A stretch of DNA of 64,000 bases from Fructilactobacillus lindneri DSM 20690 = JCM 11027 (GCF_002907375.1 NZ_MIYK01000010.1:186001-250000); one strand, 5' to 3'; shown: positions 23,482 through 33,309, counted from the first letter of the stretch. The notes: a model not told the origin generated them from the sequence alone. Numbers and translations are program-made.

Positions 23482-25308
23482 TTATTTTAGAATTTGATGA
23501 GTAATGATGTCAGAAACAGCAAAATTATGATCATCAGATAAAGCATGTGGAAGACTGGTAGTTAGCCATTCTAGTCCCTGCAATGGAACTCCCCAGATGA
23601 ATAACTGTGGTTCTATTTTACCGATTTTGTTAATGGCCTGATAAGTCATTAAATCGACATCCACGGCCGAGCTAGCAGTTTGTTGACCGTCAGACAAATG
23701 AAATAAATGAGCGGTTATCAATCCCTGATTTCGTAAGTCAATTAGCAACGGATTGGTAGTTTTTTCAAGATTAGGTTTTGGAACTCGTGCTTCAATTAAA
23801 GCATTACATTGAAAAATTTCCTTTGGATATAATTTAGACCGCGCAATAAACTTTTGATTGGCTCCAATAACTTGTAATTGTGGCCCTAAAATTGTAACAA
23901 TATTTGCTTTCATCAGGGCTTGTAATTGCCGATAACGTAACAAGGGAGGACCAGCAGTGAGAAAACCAGAAAATGAATTAAATAGTTGTAAGAATTTAGT
24001 AACATACTCATCATCAGTCAATAAATGTTGGGTAACTATTTTTTGAATGGTAGTACGTAAATCAACTATTTTTGACAAAGCACCAGTTACAGGAGCCGTT
24101 TTTGTGCCCAACTTGGCATCATTGATAATTAGTTCCATCCATTGCAAAATAATTTTTTGATAGCTTTCAATTGTTGAAATCGAAACGCCAGCAACGGGAT
24201 TTAAAATGAGATTCCAGTCCAAAATATCTTCATTTTTAAAGTGATAGTTACCGATGAAAGTAGCTCGGTCATCTGATTTTAAAAATCCACTGGCAAATGC
24301 TTCAGCATTATCTTGTGGATATTTTTCGATAATTAATAAGGGATAATATAAATATTCGATTTCTGCTTTTAATAATTCAACAAATTTTTTAAACGGTAAC
24401 TTTCCATTGATCATATATTGTTGAATTGTATTTTGATTTAAAAAGACATTGGGACGATTTTCTCCCACTTTTTGCTGGTTAAGTGCCTTGGGATAATAAG
24501 GAACTCCACGTCGCGAGCCCGCATAAATTTGTGGCTCACGGCCAGATGGATGGTATGTTAAAGAGCCATCATGATTTTCAGTATAACTTCCGCCTCTTTC
24601 GATGGTTAATTCAGTTAAATAATAAAAAAATGATAATCCCATTCCGCGAATGATTACTTTTTCACGTGGCCGAATTTTTGTAAAGTTAGCTTCAGCAGGA
24701 TAAGTGGGTATAAAATATTGTAATTTATTTTTTTGTGCATAATTTTTTAATGAAATTTCATCTTTTGAAAGTTGATTAGTAGAATTACCAGTGCTTAAAA
24801 CTAATGAATCAGTTGTAACCGTATTTGTTTCGGTAGTAAGTTTAAATTTGCCATCAATTTTTTGAACACCGATTACTTTTTCATGATGAAAATTAAGTTT
24901 AATATTTTGAGGAAGATTATCTTTTAACTGATTGTAAAACCATTGAGCATAAACGCCAAAAAGAGCCCGCGGAGCATAATCATTTGGTTTTAAATTTTTA
25001 ATAGCTGCTAGAAAATCATTTTCATAATCATGATTTTTTATAAATTCAACCGCAGCTTTGCTTTGCGACCATTCATAAAAAGTTGGACCAGTTAAACTGG
25101 TTTGACCGAAGTCATTAAATAATGTAATAAGTTGAGCTGACGAGTTCATAATCAGCGCTAATGACTGATTTGTTTGCCAAACTCGTCCGCCGATTGGATA
25201 TGGATCATAAAGATCAATTTGAAGTTTGTTAGTTGTATGAGCTTTTTGAATAAGATTAGCAGCGATAATTAAGCCGCGAGGTCCAGCTCCAATAATACTA
25301 ATATTCAT
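23482..25308 (-). CDS. FAD/NAD(P)-binding protein (FAD-NAD(P)-binding superfamily)
   Basis: 608-residue two-dinucleotide-binding flavoprotein. N-terminal Rossmann motif ISIIGAGPRGLIIAANL binds FAD, followed by YDPYPIGGRVWQTNQS (FAD-linked loop) and VLSTGNSTNQLS. RGMGLSFFYYLTELT is a second dinucleotide-like motif. The C-terminal part has VDLMTYQAINKIG and FIWGVPLQGLEWLTT. Reaction is not readable: relatives have roles in ornithine or lysine hydroxylation and in other oxygen-dependent or disulfide chemistry. The start ATG at 25308 has AAAGGAAG eight bases upstream. It is transcribed alone, divergent from the gene at 25409. Confidence 0.8.
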   Translation of the reverse strand: MNISIIGAGPRGLIIAANLIQKAHTTNKLQIDLYDPYPIGGRVWQTNQSLALIMNSSAQLITLFNDFGQTSLTGPTFYEWSQSKAAVEFIKNHDYENDFLAAIKNLKPNDYAPRALFGVYAQWFYNQLKDNLPQNIKLNFHHEKVIGVQKIDGKFKLTTETNTVTTDSLVLSTGNSTNQLSKDEISLKNYAQKNKLQYFIPTYPAEANFTKIRPREKVIIRGMGLSFFYYLTELTIERGGSYTENHDGSLTYHPSGREPQIYAGSRRGVPYYPKALNQQKVGENRPNVFLNQNTIQQYMINGKLPFKKFVELLKAEIEYLYYPLLIIEKYPQDNAEAFASGFLKSDDRATFIGNYHFKNEDILDWNLILNPVAGVSISTIESYQKIILQWMELIINDAKLGTKTAPVTGALSKIVDLRTTIQKIVTQHLLTDDEYVTKFLQLFNSFSGFLTAGPPLLRYRQLQALMKANIVTILGPQLQVIGANQKFIARSKLYPKEIFQCNALIEARVPKPNLEKTTNPLLIDLRNQGLITAHLFHLSDGQQTASSAVDVDLMTYQAINKIGKIEPQLFIWGVPLQGLEWLTTSLPHALSDDHNFAVSDIITHQILK

Positions 25309-25408
25309 GTTTAAGACTTCCTTTCTAGTCCACTGTAGCATAGTGGCAAACGAATCTCACTTATGTTTATAATGGAGATGAAAATTTTATGGTGTGGGAG
25401 GGATATAG

Positions 25409-25738
25409 ATGGGAACGGGAATTCCTGAAACAATGGAACAAGTTCATGTTTTATTGGCCGAAATGCAGCAAAAAGGCCATCAAATAACTGAGGATGAGTT
25501 AATTTATCAAACTGTTCAAGATTTATTGCAAACTTATCTTGATGCTGCTGAAGAAGGACATTACGATTCAGTCAAAGCTGTTAATCAGCAAACGCTCGAA
25601 ATTGTTAGTATTACTGGTAAGCATTTGGGAACATATCAAACTAAAGCAACTAGCTTGGTAGATGAATTTAAGAATAATGCTTTTAAAATGACGCTTGACT
25701 TAGAATACGTTGCTAATAAAGTGGTTGGCGGTAGATAG
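25409..25738 (+). CDS. Hypothetical acidic protein, 109 residues
   Basis: ATG at 25409 with GGGAGGG 7 bases upstream. The protein is acidic and helical (QITEDELIYQTVQDLLQTYLDAAEEGH) with one later strand-rich part (ETLEIVSITGKHLGTYQ). No membrane segment or signal. No family is recognised. It sits alone just upstream of the tRNA gene and has no visible terminator of its own, so the tRNA transcript may share its mRNA. Confidence 0.55.
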   Translation: MGTGIPETMEQVHVLLAEMQQKGHQITEDELIYQTVQDLLQTYLDAAEEGHYDSVKAVNQQTLEIVSITGKHLGTYQTKATSLVDEFKNNAFKMTLDLEYVANKVVGGR

Positions 25739-25782
25739 TAGTTGTAATTAGATAGAATATTTATTAAAGTTAATAGTAACAG

Positions 25783-25854
25783 GCGCCCTTAGTGTAATGG
25801 ATAGCACATGAGATTTCGGTCCTCATGATCTCGGTTCGATTCCGAGGGGGCGCA
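25783..25854 (+). tRNA. tRNA-Arg (anticodon probably UCG)
   Basis: 72-base cloverleaf: acceptor GCGCCCT (25783-25789) pairs with GGGGCGC (25847-25853), D-arm AGTGTAATGGATAGCAC, T-arm CTCGG-TTCGATT-CCGAG (25830-25846), discriminator A. The anticodon loop is TTTCGGT, giving UCG (reads CGA/CGG, Arg). The anticodon stem TGAGA/CCTCA leaves an A-C mismatch at the loop-closing pair (31-39). CCA is not encoded. The anticodon assignment depends on that stem register; the family arginine is consistent with the overall sequence. Confidence 0.85.
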
Positions 25855-25889
25855 TAAGTAGTGAGTCGATTTAACGAAAGGGAAAAGTT

Positions 25890-26183
25890 GTGAATCATAC
25901 ATTTAATGAAAACGATAAAAGACAACTTAGTTCTGTTTTTAAAGCATTATCTGATCCATTGCGGATAGATATTATTAAATATTTAAAGGAAATTAAGGCA
26001 GAAATAACTTGTGGAGAAATTGGGAAAGTGATGAAGATTAGTAAAACCTCTGGATCTTATCATTTTAAGATTTTGGAAAAAGCTGGTTTGATTACGACCC
26101 GTAAGGATGCTAGAGAAAAATATATCAAATTAAATCCAGATACTTTTGAAAAATATGTTACTAATTTTTGGAATAATTTGTGA
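25890..26183 (+). CDS. ArsR-family HTH transcriptional regulator
   Basis: 97-residue winged-helix repressor. Helix-turn-helix: VFKALSDPLRIDIIKYLKE (dimer/HTH region), then EIGKVMKISKTSGSYHFKIL (recognition helix) and wing KAGLITTRKDAREKYIKL. It contains a single cysteine (TCGEIG), not the CxC metal site of ArsR/SmtB, so it probably responds to something other than arsenic or zinc. Start is GTG at 25890 with AAAGGGAAAA. The DJ-1/PfpI-like gene lies 110 bases downstream, a likely target. It ends in TGA. Confidence 0.85.
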   Translation: MNHTFNENDKRQLSSVFKALSDPLRIDIIKYLKEIKAEITCGEIGKVMKISKTSGSYHFKILEKAGLITTRKDAREKYIKLNPDTFEKYVTNFWNNL

Positions 26184-26293
26184 AAATATAAAGTTAGAAA
26201 CTAACTTTTAGTTTCATTTTTATAATTATTGTCTTTTTTGCATTTGAAAAATCAAGTTTAATATTGTTATGTAACTATCAAAGGAGCCAACAT

Positions 26294-26884
26294 ATGAAAA
26301 AAGCATTATTCATTATTTTAAATGACTATGCTGATTGGGAAGGTGCTTATCTTTCTAGTCAATTAAATCAAGATAGTAATTGGCAAGTTAAAAATGCATC
26401 TGTGAATAAAACAGTAAAATCTATTGGTGGTTTTACAACATTAGTGGATATGTCAATTGACCAAATTCTTCCTAATTTTGATTTATTAATTTTAATTGGG
26501 GGAAATTCTTGGAATTTAAAAAATGATAAATTAGTAGATATCATCAAAAAGGCATTGTCTGATAATGTTATCGTTGGTGCAATTTGTGGAGCTGTTGATT
26601 TTTTAGCCAAAAATGGTCTTCTAACAAATTATAAACATACTGGAAATGCTCAGTTTTTTTGGAACGATTATAAAAATTATATTAATTCTAACGATTTTTA
26701 TGAAAAACAAGTTATAAAAGACCGTAATTTAGTAACTGCCAATGGTACTGCACCATTAGATTTTACTGAATTGGTTTTACAAGCTGTTAAATTTAATACT
26801 CCAGAAAAAATTCATGAAAGCGTAGAATTATATCGATTAGGATTTTATGAATATTGTGAAAAATACGGTAATCCATATAAATAA
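26294..26884 (+). CDS. DJ-1/PfpI-family protein (glutamine-amidotransferase-like)
   Basis: 196 residues from ATG at 26294 (AAAGGAG eight bases upstream). The DJ-1/PfpI fold has KKALFIILNDYADWEGAYLS at the N-terminus and the nucleophile elbow VGAICGAVDFLAKNGLL, with Cys as the catalytic residue. Histidine partners cannot be assigned with confidence. Family members include glyoxalase III/deglycase, protease-like and chaperone roles in stress. It follows the ArsR gene on the same strand, which may regulate it, and ends at a strong terminator. Substrate is unknown. Confidence 0.8.
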   Translation: MKKALFIILNDYADWEGAYLSSQLNQDSNWQVKNASVNKTVKSIGGFTTLVDMSIDQILPNFDLLILIGGNSWNLKNDKLVDIIKKALSDNVIVGAICGAVDFLAKNGLLTNYKHTGNAQFFWNDYKNYINSNDFYEKQVIKDRNLVTANGTAPLDFTELVLQAVKFNTPEKIHESVELYRLGFYEYCEKYGNPYK

Positions 26885-26903
26885 TTAAATTAAGTTGGTA
26901 TAA

Positions 26904-26953
26904 AAAAATCATATCAGAGCAATTAAACGTTAATATGCTCTGATATGATTTTT
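26904..26953. terminator. Bidirectional terminator
   Basis: AAAATCATATCAGAGCA (26905-26921) pairs perfectly with TGCTCTGATATGATTTT (26936-26952), A- and T-runs on both sides. Lies between the DJ-1 gene and the convergent YrdB-like gene. Confidence 0.9.
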
Positions 26954-26973
26954 GTTTTGCTTTAACTATTATT

Positions 26974-27300
26974 CTAAATTGAAGTTAGCGTGTGGTCTAA
27001 GATAGTGTTAATTAATGCAATGACTAAATAAATAATACCTAGTGTTTTTGAAATGAATAAATACGTTAATATTCCAGTACCACCGAAAATAACTAATTCA
27101 CTACAAATTCTTCCAAAGTCATTTAATCGATGTTCTGATTTTGGGGCCATTAACATACCCCAGTAAATAAAAATCACTACTGGTAAAATTAGGCCAATAC
27201 TTAAAGAATGAATATTTATTCCAACTTTTACAATCAAGCAAATTGTAAATAATTCACAAAATAAAAATCTAACAATATCATTTAAATTTTTTATTATCAT
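26974..27300 (-). CDS. YrdB-like (DUF2568) membrane protein
   Basis: 108 residues, predicted as four membrane helices (FLFCELFTICLIVKV, LILPVVIFIYWGML, ELVIFGGTGILTYLFI, IYLVIALINTILDHT). The conserved YWGMLMAPKSEHRLND, with GMLMAPKS and the Arg/Asp-rich loop, resembles the DUF2568/YrdB family. Function is not known. It starts at ATG 27300 directly after the preceding 48-residue ORF on the same strand, whose stop lies 3 bases upstream, so the two are probably translationally coupled. Confidence 0.75.
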   Translation of the reverse strand: MIIKNLNDIVRFLFCELFTICLIVKVGINIHSLSIGLILPVVIFIYWGMLMAPKSEHRLNDFGRICSELVIFGGTGILTYLFISKTLGIIYLVIALINTILDHTLTSI

Positions 27301-27303
27301 TGT

Positions 27304-27450
27304 CTACCTAACCTTAAAAATAATATGAGCAAATTGAGAACATGCAATTATAAAGATAATTCCAATTATTTTTATCCATAACTCACGGTGTCCGTATATA
27401 ATCCATAAACAAATACATACTAATTCCCATAAAAAAATAAAATATTTCAT
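27304..27450 (-). CDS. Small membrane protein, 48 residues
   Basis: ATG at 27450 with GAGGTG eight bases upstream. Almost entirely hydrophobic: MKYFIFLWELVCICLWIIYG, then a short charged hinge GHRELW, then IIGIIFIIACSQFAHIIF. Two membrane helices. It is immediately upstream of the YrdB-like gene (3-base gap), so they form a two-gene operon. Unknown function; it is too short for any motif search by eye. Confidence 0.6.
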   Translation of the reverse strand: MKYFIFLWELVCICLWIIYGHRELWIKIIGIIFIIACSQFAHIIFKVR

Positions 27451-27639
27451 GTATGGCACCTCTATTTTTATAATGATAATAACATAGTTAAATATAAAAG
27501 TTATGAAAGATAAAATTATAGCAAAAATATATATTCAATCTTTTTATTTTCTTGTTAATTTTAAAATACCGTGTTAGTCTAAAATAGTACAAAAACATTT
27601 GAACTATCTTGCTGCTGAATATTTTAAAAAGGGGAAATA

Positions 27640-28998
27640 ATGACAAAGAGAAAATATAATCCAAAATGGATTTTAATTTTAACTTCACTGGGCTTCTTTA
27701 TGTCCATGATGGATTCCATGATTGTTACTACTGCTTCCACTGCAATTAGAAGTGATTTCCATATTTCAGTTGATATGCTGCAGTGGGCGCTAAATGCTTA
27801 CAATATTACAATCGCAGCGGTACTGTTAGTGGGAGTTGCGCTTGGAGAAAAGTATGGTAGAAGAAAGATATATAATTTAGGGATTTTGGTGTTTACTATT
27901 GGATCAGTATTATGTGCGTTATCCCCCAATATTGGTATGTTAATTACCGCTAGAATTATTCAAGGTGTTGGTGCTTCGGTAATGACCCCGATGTCAATGG
28001 CGATTTTAACTAATTCAATTCCTGATGCAGAAAGAGGGAAAGCTCTAGGAATTTGGAGTGGAATCGGTGGATTGGCATTAATTATTGGTCCATCATTAGG
28101 TGGCTTGATTGTTTCTCAATTATCTTGGCAATGGATTTTTTGGATTAATGTTCCTATTGGAATTGTAACAATCTTTTTATCAAATAAATTTCTACCTGAG
28201 AGCAAAGGTTCAAGTAGTCCAATTAAGCCTTTAGATGCTTTATTAGTAATTATTAGTTTTGCTACGATGATTTTATCTTTAACTGAAATCACGACCTCTA
28301 AAAATATCATGCTTCCTTTAGCAATTGGTGCGTTCAGTATTTTAATTGGGATTTGGTTTATCATCAGACAACACCATGAAAAATATCCCATGATTCCTTT
28401 GAATTTATTTAAATCTAGGATTTTTTCAGGTGGTAATATTGCAACCTTTATGTTGTATGCTTCAATGTATGGAGTCGTATTTTTCCTACCCCAGTTTTTA
28501 CAAACCGTTGCTCATAACAATGCTTTAGGAGCAGGATTGAAGATATTACCCTGGACTGGGACTTTGGTAGTAGTAGCTCCCTTTGCTGGTAAAGCAGTTG
28601 ATAGATTTGGTGAGAAAATTATTGCCATTTTGGGTTTGTTATTACAGGGATTAGGATATCTCTTATTAGCAATTTTTGTTACAGCACAAACATCTTACGC
28701 GGTAATGGTAATTCCATTAATAATTTCTGGAGCAGGGCTATCAATGGCTGGTCCTGCTTTACAAAAGGCAGTTCTTGATGCTGTTAATAAACAAGAAATC
28801 GGGAAAGCATCTGGAATTTATAATGTGTTTCGTCTTTTAGGTGGAGCAGTCGGTACTGCAATTGCAGTAATTGTGTTCTATAAATTTGGGGGAATCATTT
28901 CAACATTATTGTTTGCTAACGGATTTAAAGCAGCTATGTTAAGTTCGGCAATTGTTTCATTTATTGGAATGTTTTTCTGTATTCGTTTTAAAAGATGA
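27640..28998 (+). CDS. MFS drug exporter of the DHA2 (14-TM) type
   Basis: 452-residue proton-antiport exporter. Motif A is GEKYGRRKIY after helix 2, MDSMIVTTASTAIRSDF is the typical N-terminal start, and the central GPSLGGLI plus WRWIF-like QWIFWINVPIGI are DHA2 hallmarks. ATG at 27640 follows AAAAGGGGAAATA, and the gene ends in TGA. Substrates cannot be inferred. A divergent promoter region separates it from the 27304-27450 small membrane gene. A weak terminator follows at 29038. Confidence 0.88.
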   Translation: MTKRKYNPKWILILTSLGFFMSMMDSMIVTTASTAIRSDFHISVDMLQWALNAYNITIAAVLLVGVALGEKYGRRKIYNLGILVFTIGSVLCALSPNIGMLITARIIQGVGASVMTPMSMAILTNSIPDAERGKALGIWSGIGGLALIIGPSLGGLIVSQLSWQWIFWINVPIGIVTIFLSNKFLPESKGSSSPIKPLDALLVIISFATMILSLTEITTSKNIMLPLAIGAFSILIGIWFIIRQHHEKYPMIPLNLFKSRIFSGGNIATFMLYASMYGVVFFLPQFLQTVAHNNALGAGLKILPWTGTLVVVAPFAGKAVDRFGEKIIAILGLLLQGLGYLLLAIFVTAQTSYAVMVIPLIISGAGLSMAGPALQKAVLDAVNKQEIGKASGIYNVFRLLGGAVGTAIAVIVFYKFGGIISTLLFANGFKAAMLSSAIVSFIGMFFCIRFKR

Positions 28999-29037
28999 CA
29001 GTTTCTAGATGTAAATTGATTTATTAAATTATTCATT

Positions 29038-29069
29038 GAGAGAACGACAGAATTGTTGCTCTCTTTTTG
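29038..29069 (+). terminator. Terminator after the MFS gene
   Basis: Interrupted stem around GAGAG (29038-29042) with CTCTC (29059-29063), followed by five T. Weaker stem than others in the window. Confidence 0.5.
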
Positions 29070-29114
29070 TTTTTTCATTATACTTAATCACATTACTCAA
29101 TTCGATAAATAATC

Positions 29115-29143
29115 AGAGCCCCTAGGCTAATTCTAGGGGCTCT
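29115..29143 (+). promoter_or_regulatory. Strong 11-bp hairpin in the leader of the LmrCD-like operon
   Basis: AGAGCCCCTAG (29115-29125) pairs perfectly with CTAGGGGCTCT (29133-29143), 7-base loop. No T-run follows, so it is not a normal terminator. It ends 24 bases before the ATG at 29168, close to the RBS (AAAGGAA), which suggests RNA-level regulation such as attenuation or translational control by a protein or by ribosome stalling. Confidence 0.5.
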
Positions 29144-29167
29144 TAATGACCTGAAAGGAATGATAAG

Positions 29168-30892
29168 ATGACGATTTTAAAAAATGCCAGTAAGAAGTTT
29201 CATGTTTCAATTATATTTGCAGTGCTGGCAGCGGCTTTGATGGTGTTAGCCACTCTTTGGCAGCCAAAGTTATTGCAAAGTATTATTAATGCGATTATGA
29301 AGCAAGAATCCAACAAAATTATGGGAATTGGCTTCTGGTTAATTACGATTGCTGTGATTGGTTTAATTGCAGGTGTTATTAATACGATTATGTCGGCTAA
29401 GGTTGCACAAGGAATGGCAGCTGAGATTCGGGAAGCGGCGTTTCGTAAAATTCAAACATTTTCTTTTGGTAACATCGAACAATTTTCCAGTGGAAATTTA
29501 GTGGTGCGATTAACTAATGATATTAATCAAATTCAAAACTTGATTATGATTTTATTACAATCTTTGGTTCGAATTCCGTTATTATTTATTGGTAGTTTTA
29601 TTTTAGCAATGGTTACGATTCCCCAATTGTGGTGGGTCATTATCTTGCTGGTCATCATTATTGGCTGTATTACGTTCTTTTCTTTTGGGGTAATGGGAAA
29701 GCACTTTAAAAAGATTCAGCGTCTAATCGATAAAGTTAATGAATTAGCTAAAGAAAATTTGATGGGCATTCGGGTAGTAAAGTCATTCGTTCAAGAAAAA
29801 AGACAGACGCAAGGATTTGCGAATACGAGCGATCAATTAATGCATGAAAACATCTTAGTAGGAAATGTTTTTTCAATGTTAATGCCATTGTTTATGTTAG
29901 TAGCTAATATGGCAATTGTTGTATCCATTTATTTTGCGGGTGATTTGGTGCGTGCTAATCCTTATGTAGTAGGTGCCATTACCTCGTTTACCAATTATTT
30001 AATGCAGATTATGATGGCTTTGATTATTGGCGGTATGATGTCAATGATGGCCAGCCGGGCTGTTGTTTCTTTAGGTAGAATTAAAGAAATTATGGATACT
30101 AACCCAATGTTAAAATACCCTGATAAACCAATTCAAAAACTTGATGGAGCAGTAGAGTTTGACAATGTTTCGTTTGTATATCCTGATGAAACAAAACCAA
30201 CCCTTAAAAATATTTCTTTTCAGGTAAATCCAGGTGAAAGGATTGGAATAGTTGGAGCAACTGGTTCTGGAAAAACCACGCTCGCCCAGTTAATTCCGAG
30301 AATTTTCGATGCAACTAAGGGAATTGTCAAAGTCGGTGGAGTTAATGTACAGGACGTTAACGAAACTAGTTTACGTAATGCAGTGGCCTATGTTTTACAG
30401 CGTCCGATTTTGTTTTCAGGTACGATTGCAGATAATTTACGGCAGGGAAAACGCGATGCTAATGAAACAGAAATGAAACGTGCTAGTGATATTGCCCAAG
30501 CTAGTGAATTTATTGATACTCGGGAACAAGGTTTTGCAGCTCCAGTGGAAGAACGTAGTAGTAACTTTTCAGGAGGACAGAAACAACGATTATCGATTAC
30601 GCGGGGTGTGATTGGAAATCCGAGTGTGCTAATTTTGGATGATTCGACTAGTGCCTTGGATGCCAAATCAGAAAAACTAGTTAAAGAAGCATTAGATAAA
30701 AAAATGAATCATACGACCACGTTTATTATTTCAGAAAAAATTTCTTCTGTAATTAACGCAGATCGAATTCTAGTATTGGATAAAGGAAAGTTAGTTGGGT
30801 TTGGAACTCATCAAGAATTATTAGCTAATAATTCAATCTATCAAGAAATTTATCAAACGCAAAAAGGAAAACAAGAGAAAGGAGATCAGTAA
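29168..30892 (+). CDS. ABC multidrug exporter half, degenerate-site partner (LmrC-like)
   Basis: 574 residues: one six-helix transmembrane domain (1-300) and one ATPase domain. Walker [10 protein letters not shown], signature [11 protein letters not shown], Walker [13 protein letters not shown]. The Asp after Walker B, where most have Glu, and the ISEKIS in place of the H-loop AHR mark this as the non-canonical ATPase site of a heterodimeric exporter such as LmrCD or BmrCD. Its partner follows with a 1-base overlap (TAATG). Such exporters pump lipophilic drugs or lipids; the substrate here is unknown. The leader contains a strong hairpin at 29115. Confidence 0.87.
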   Translation: MTILKNASKKFHVSIIFAVLAAALMVLATLWQPKLLQSIINAIMKQESNKIMGIGFWLITIAVIGLIAGVINTIMSAKVAQGMAAEIREAAFRKIQTFSFGNIEQFSSGNLVVRLTNDINQIQNLIMILLQSLVRIPLLFIGSFILAMVTIPQLWWVIILLVIIIGCITFFSFGVMGKHFKKIQRLIDKVNELAKENLMGIRVVKSFVQEKRQTQGFANTSDQLMHENILVGNVFSMLMPLFMLVANMAIVVSIYFAGDLVRANPYVVGAITSFTNYLMQIMMALIIGGMMSMMASRAVVSLGRIKEIMDTNPMLKYPDKPIQKLDGAVEFDNVSFVYPDETKPTLKNISFQVNPGERIGIVGATGSGKTTLAQLIPRIFDATKGIVKVGGVNVQDVNETSLRNAVAYVLQRPILFSGTIADNLRQGKRDANETEMKRASDIAQASEFIDTREQGFAAPVEERSSNFSGGQKQRLSITRGVIGNPSVLILDDSTSALDAKSEKLVKEALDKKMNHTTTFIISEKISSVINADRILVLDKGKLVGFGTHQELLANNSIYQEIYQTQKGKQEKGDQ

Positions 30893-32657
30893 TGCAGGAT
30901 TTTAAAACAGCAGTTAAATTTTTCTATCATTATTTAAAACCATACAAGCTTTTCTTCTTTTTGAGTGTTATCTTAGTGATTTTTGCGACTGCGATGCAGG
31001 TGATTGCCCCATTATATATGGGAAAAGCGATTTCTGAATTAGCTAATTATGCCATTGAACTTAATAAAGGAGTTAACGATAAAAGTAAATTTGTACATGT
31101 TGTAACTTTGTTAGGAATTTTCTTTTTTCTTTCAACCTGTGCTACCTTTTCATATAACTGGTTGTTAAACCGTGTGACGGGATATGCGACCAATAAAATG
31201 AGAATTAGTCTGTTTGCTAAACTACAAACTTTGCCAATCAGATTTTTTGATACGCATTCTGACGGTGACATTTTAAGTCGTTTTACTTCTGATATTGATA
31301 ATATTACGAATGCCATGAATGAGGCTATGGGCTCAATTATGGCAAATATTATTTTATTTTTTGCAATCATTTTTATGATGTTTAAAGAAAGTGTTCCAAT
31401 GGCATTGGTAACGATGTCAACGGTCCCAATTTCACTGTTGTTGATTACTTATTTTATTAAAAAGCACGTTACTATGTTAATTTACAACAAGCCGAAGTTG
31501 GCAAACTAAATGGGTATATTAATGAAAAAATCAATGGTCAAAAAATAATTATCACGAATGGACTTCAAGATGAAACGATTGCCGGGTTTGTAGACGAAAA
31601 TAATAAAGTTAAAGAAGCGACTTATAAAGGGCAAGTCTTTTCAGGAATTTTATTTCCATTGTTACAGGGAATGTCGTTAATTAATACAGCCGTGGTAATC
31701 TTTTTTGGTGGGTGGTTAGCTTTGCACTCTGGTGGTAATCGAGTAGTTGCTTTAGGATTGATTGTGGTATTTGTGCAATATTCATCCCAATTTTATCAAC
31801 CAATTACACAAATTTCATCACAGTATAATATGTTGCAGCTTGCAATGACAGGAGCTAAACGGATTAATTCATTGTTAACCCAACAATCTGAAATTAGTCC
31901 CAAAGATGGTAAAAAGATAACTGGGATCAAACACGATGTTGCATTTAATAACGTTCACTTTGGTTATAATCAAGATCATGAAATTTTGCATGGAATTTCA
32001 ATGAAAGCGACAAAAGGAAAAATGGTAGCATTGGTAGGTCCGACTGGTTCGGGAAAAACAACCACCATTAATTTGTTGAATCGTTTTTATGATGTAGATT
32101 CCGGATCAGTTACGTTTGATGGAACGGATGTTCGAAAGTTGGATTTAGCTAGTTTGCGTAAACAAGTTGGAGTCGTCCTACAAGAAGCAGTTTTATTTTC
32201 TGGTACAATTCGTGATAACATAAAATTTGGGAGGCCAGCAGCTTCTGATGATGAGATGATTGATGCGGCTAAGCAGGCCAATATTCATGATTATATTATG
32301 AGTTTGCCTGACGGTTATGATACTAAGATTGATAATGATAATTCTATTTTTAGCACGGGTCAGAAACAGTTGGTTAGTATTGACCGAACTATTCTAACGA
32401 ATCCATCATTACTAGTTTTAGACGAAGCGACATCTAACGTTGATACGGTGACCGAACAAAAGTTACAGAAAGCAATGGATAATGTGATTGATGGACGAAC
32501 CAGTTTTGTGATTGCCCATCGTCTAAAAACAATTTTAAACGCAGATGAGATTGTGGTACTTAAGGATGGAAAGATTATTGAACGTGGAAACCATGCAGAA
32601 TTATTAAAAAATAATGGCTTTTATGCTCAGTTATATCGAGATCAATTTTCAATTTAA
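30892..32657 (+). pseudogene. ABC multidrug exporter half, canonical-site partner (LmrD-like), frameshifted
   Basis: Transmembrane domain plus ATPase domain, about 588 residues if repaired. The frame from ATG 30892 is good to about 31470 (FIKKHVT), then runs into nonsense and a stop at 31509. From about 31473 the next frame continues the family sequence: [20 protein letters not shown], then [11 protein letters not shown]. So one base is missing near 31471-31475. The ATPase has PTGSGKTTT, a degenerate signature [18 protein letters not shown] (Glu present) and IAHRLKT, as expected for the active site half. A second start at 31659 could make a truncated piece. If the frameshift is real, the exporter is lost although its partner is intact. 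Confidence 0.9.
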
Positions 32658-32658
32658 T

Positions 32659-32703
32659 AGACAAAAAAGAGGATTCTGGCGTACAGAATCCTCTTTTTTG
32701 TCT
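32659..32703. terminator. Bidirectional terminator
   Basis: 20-bp perfect stem, 32659-32678 with 32684-32703, 5-base loop. Sits between the LmrD-like gene and the convergent ydhK-like gene. Confidence 0.92.
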
Positions 32704-32709
32704 ATTAAA

Positions 32710-33309
32710 TTATTTAGCTTCCATTTCGTTTTGACTTAACCATTTGTGGTTAATGTATTCTTTACCACCATTAGTTGGGGTAAAAGTAACAGCATAAGCG
32801 GGGCCTTTGCAAACCTGGACAATTGTGCCTTTAGCACCTTTCATACCTTTCATATGGTTTGCTTCTACAGTTACTTTATCACCTTTTTTAAAGTTTTTTT
32901 TGTCACCTTTAAGTTCGGTTTTAACGACATATTTGTGATTTTTAACTTCTTTGCCGCCGTTTGTAGGAGTGTAATCAATTACATAAAGTGGGCTATCGTA
33001 TGCCCCAGTTACTTTAGCAGTCGCATCTTTCATCCCATTCATATGATCAGCAGTTAATTCTACACTTGATCCAACTTTATATTTGGGATCCGTTGCTTTC
33101 TTTAAATCAGTTGGCAATGAATTTTTATGTTTCATTTTCATATCCATATTCATATTATCCATTGAGTCGTTCTTTGAACCATCCTTAGACATTTCACTAT
33201 TCATGTTATTATTAGATTTATTAGTTGCAGCATTTGCGCTGATTCCGACCCCAGTTAACGCAATAGGTAATCCAGCAACGGTCGTTAAAGCAGTTAAAGT
33301 TTTTTTCAT
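32710..33309 (-). CDS. YdhK-like (DUF1541) exported metal-binding protein
   Basis: 199 residues. Residues 1-28 are a signal peptide (TALTTVAGLPIALTGVG, cleavage near ANA-ATN), followed by a Met- and Asp-rich linker (MDNMNMDMKMKHKNS) that resembles copper-binding Met motifs. Two DUF1541 repeats follow: SVELTADHMNGMKDATAKV and KVTVEANHMKGMKGAKGTI, each with a HMxGM motif and a following TPTNGGKE and NHKW/Y box. Extracytoplasmic; a role in metal (copper) sequestration is inferred from the Met/His pattern. It is monocistronic. Confidence 0.78.
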   Translation of the reverse strand: MKKTLTALTTVAGLPIALTGVGISANAATNKSNNNMNSEMSKDGSKNDSMDNMNMDMKMKHKNSLPTDLKKATDPKYKVGSSVELTADHMNGMKDATAKVTGAYDSPLYVIDYTPTNGGKEVKNHKYVVKTELKGDKKNFKKGDKVTVEANHMKGMKGAKGTIVQVCKGPAYAVTFTPTNGGKEYINHKWLSQNEMEAK

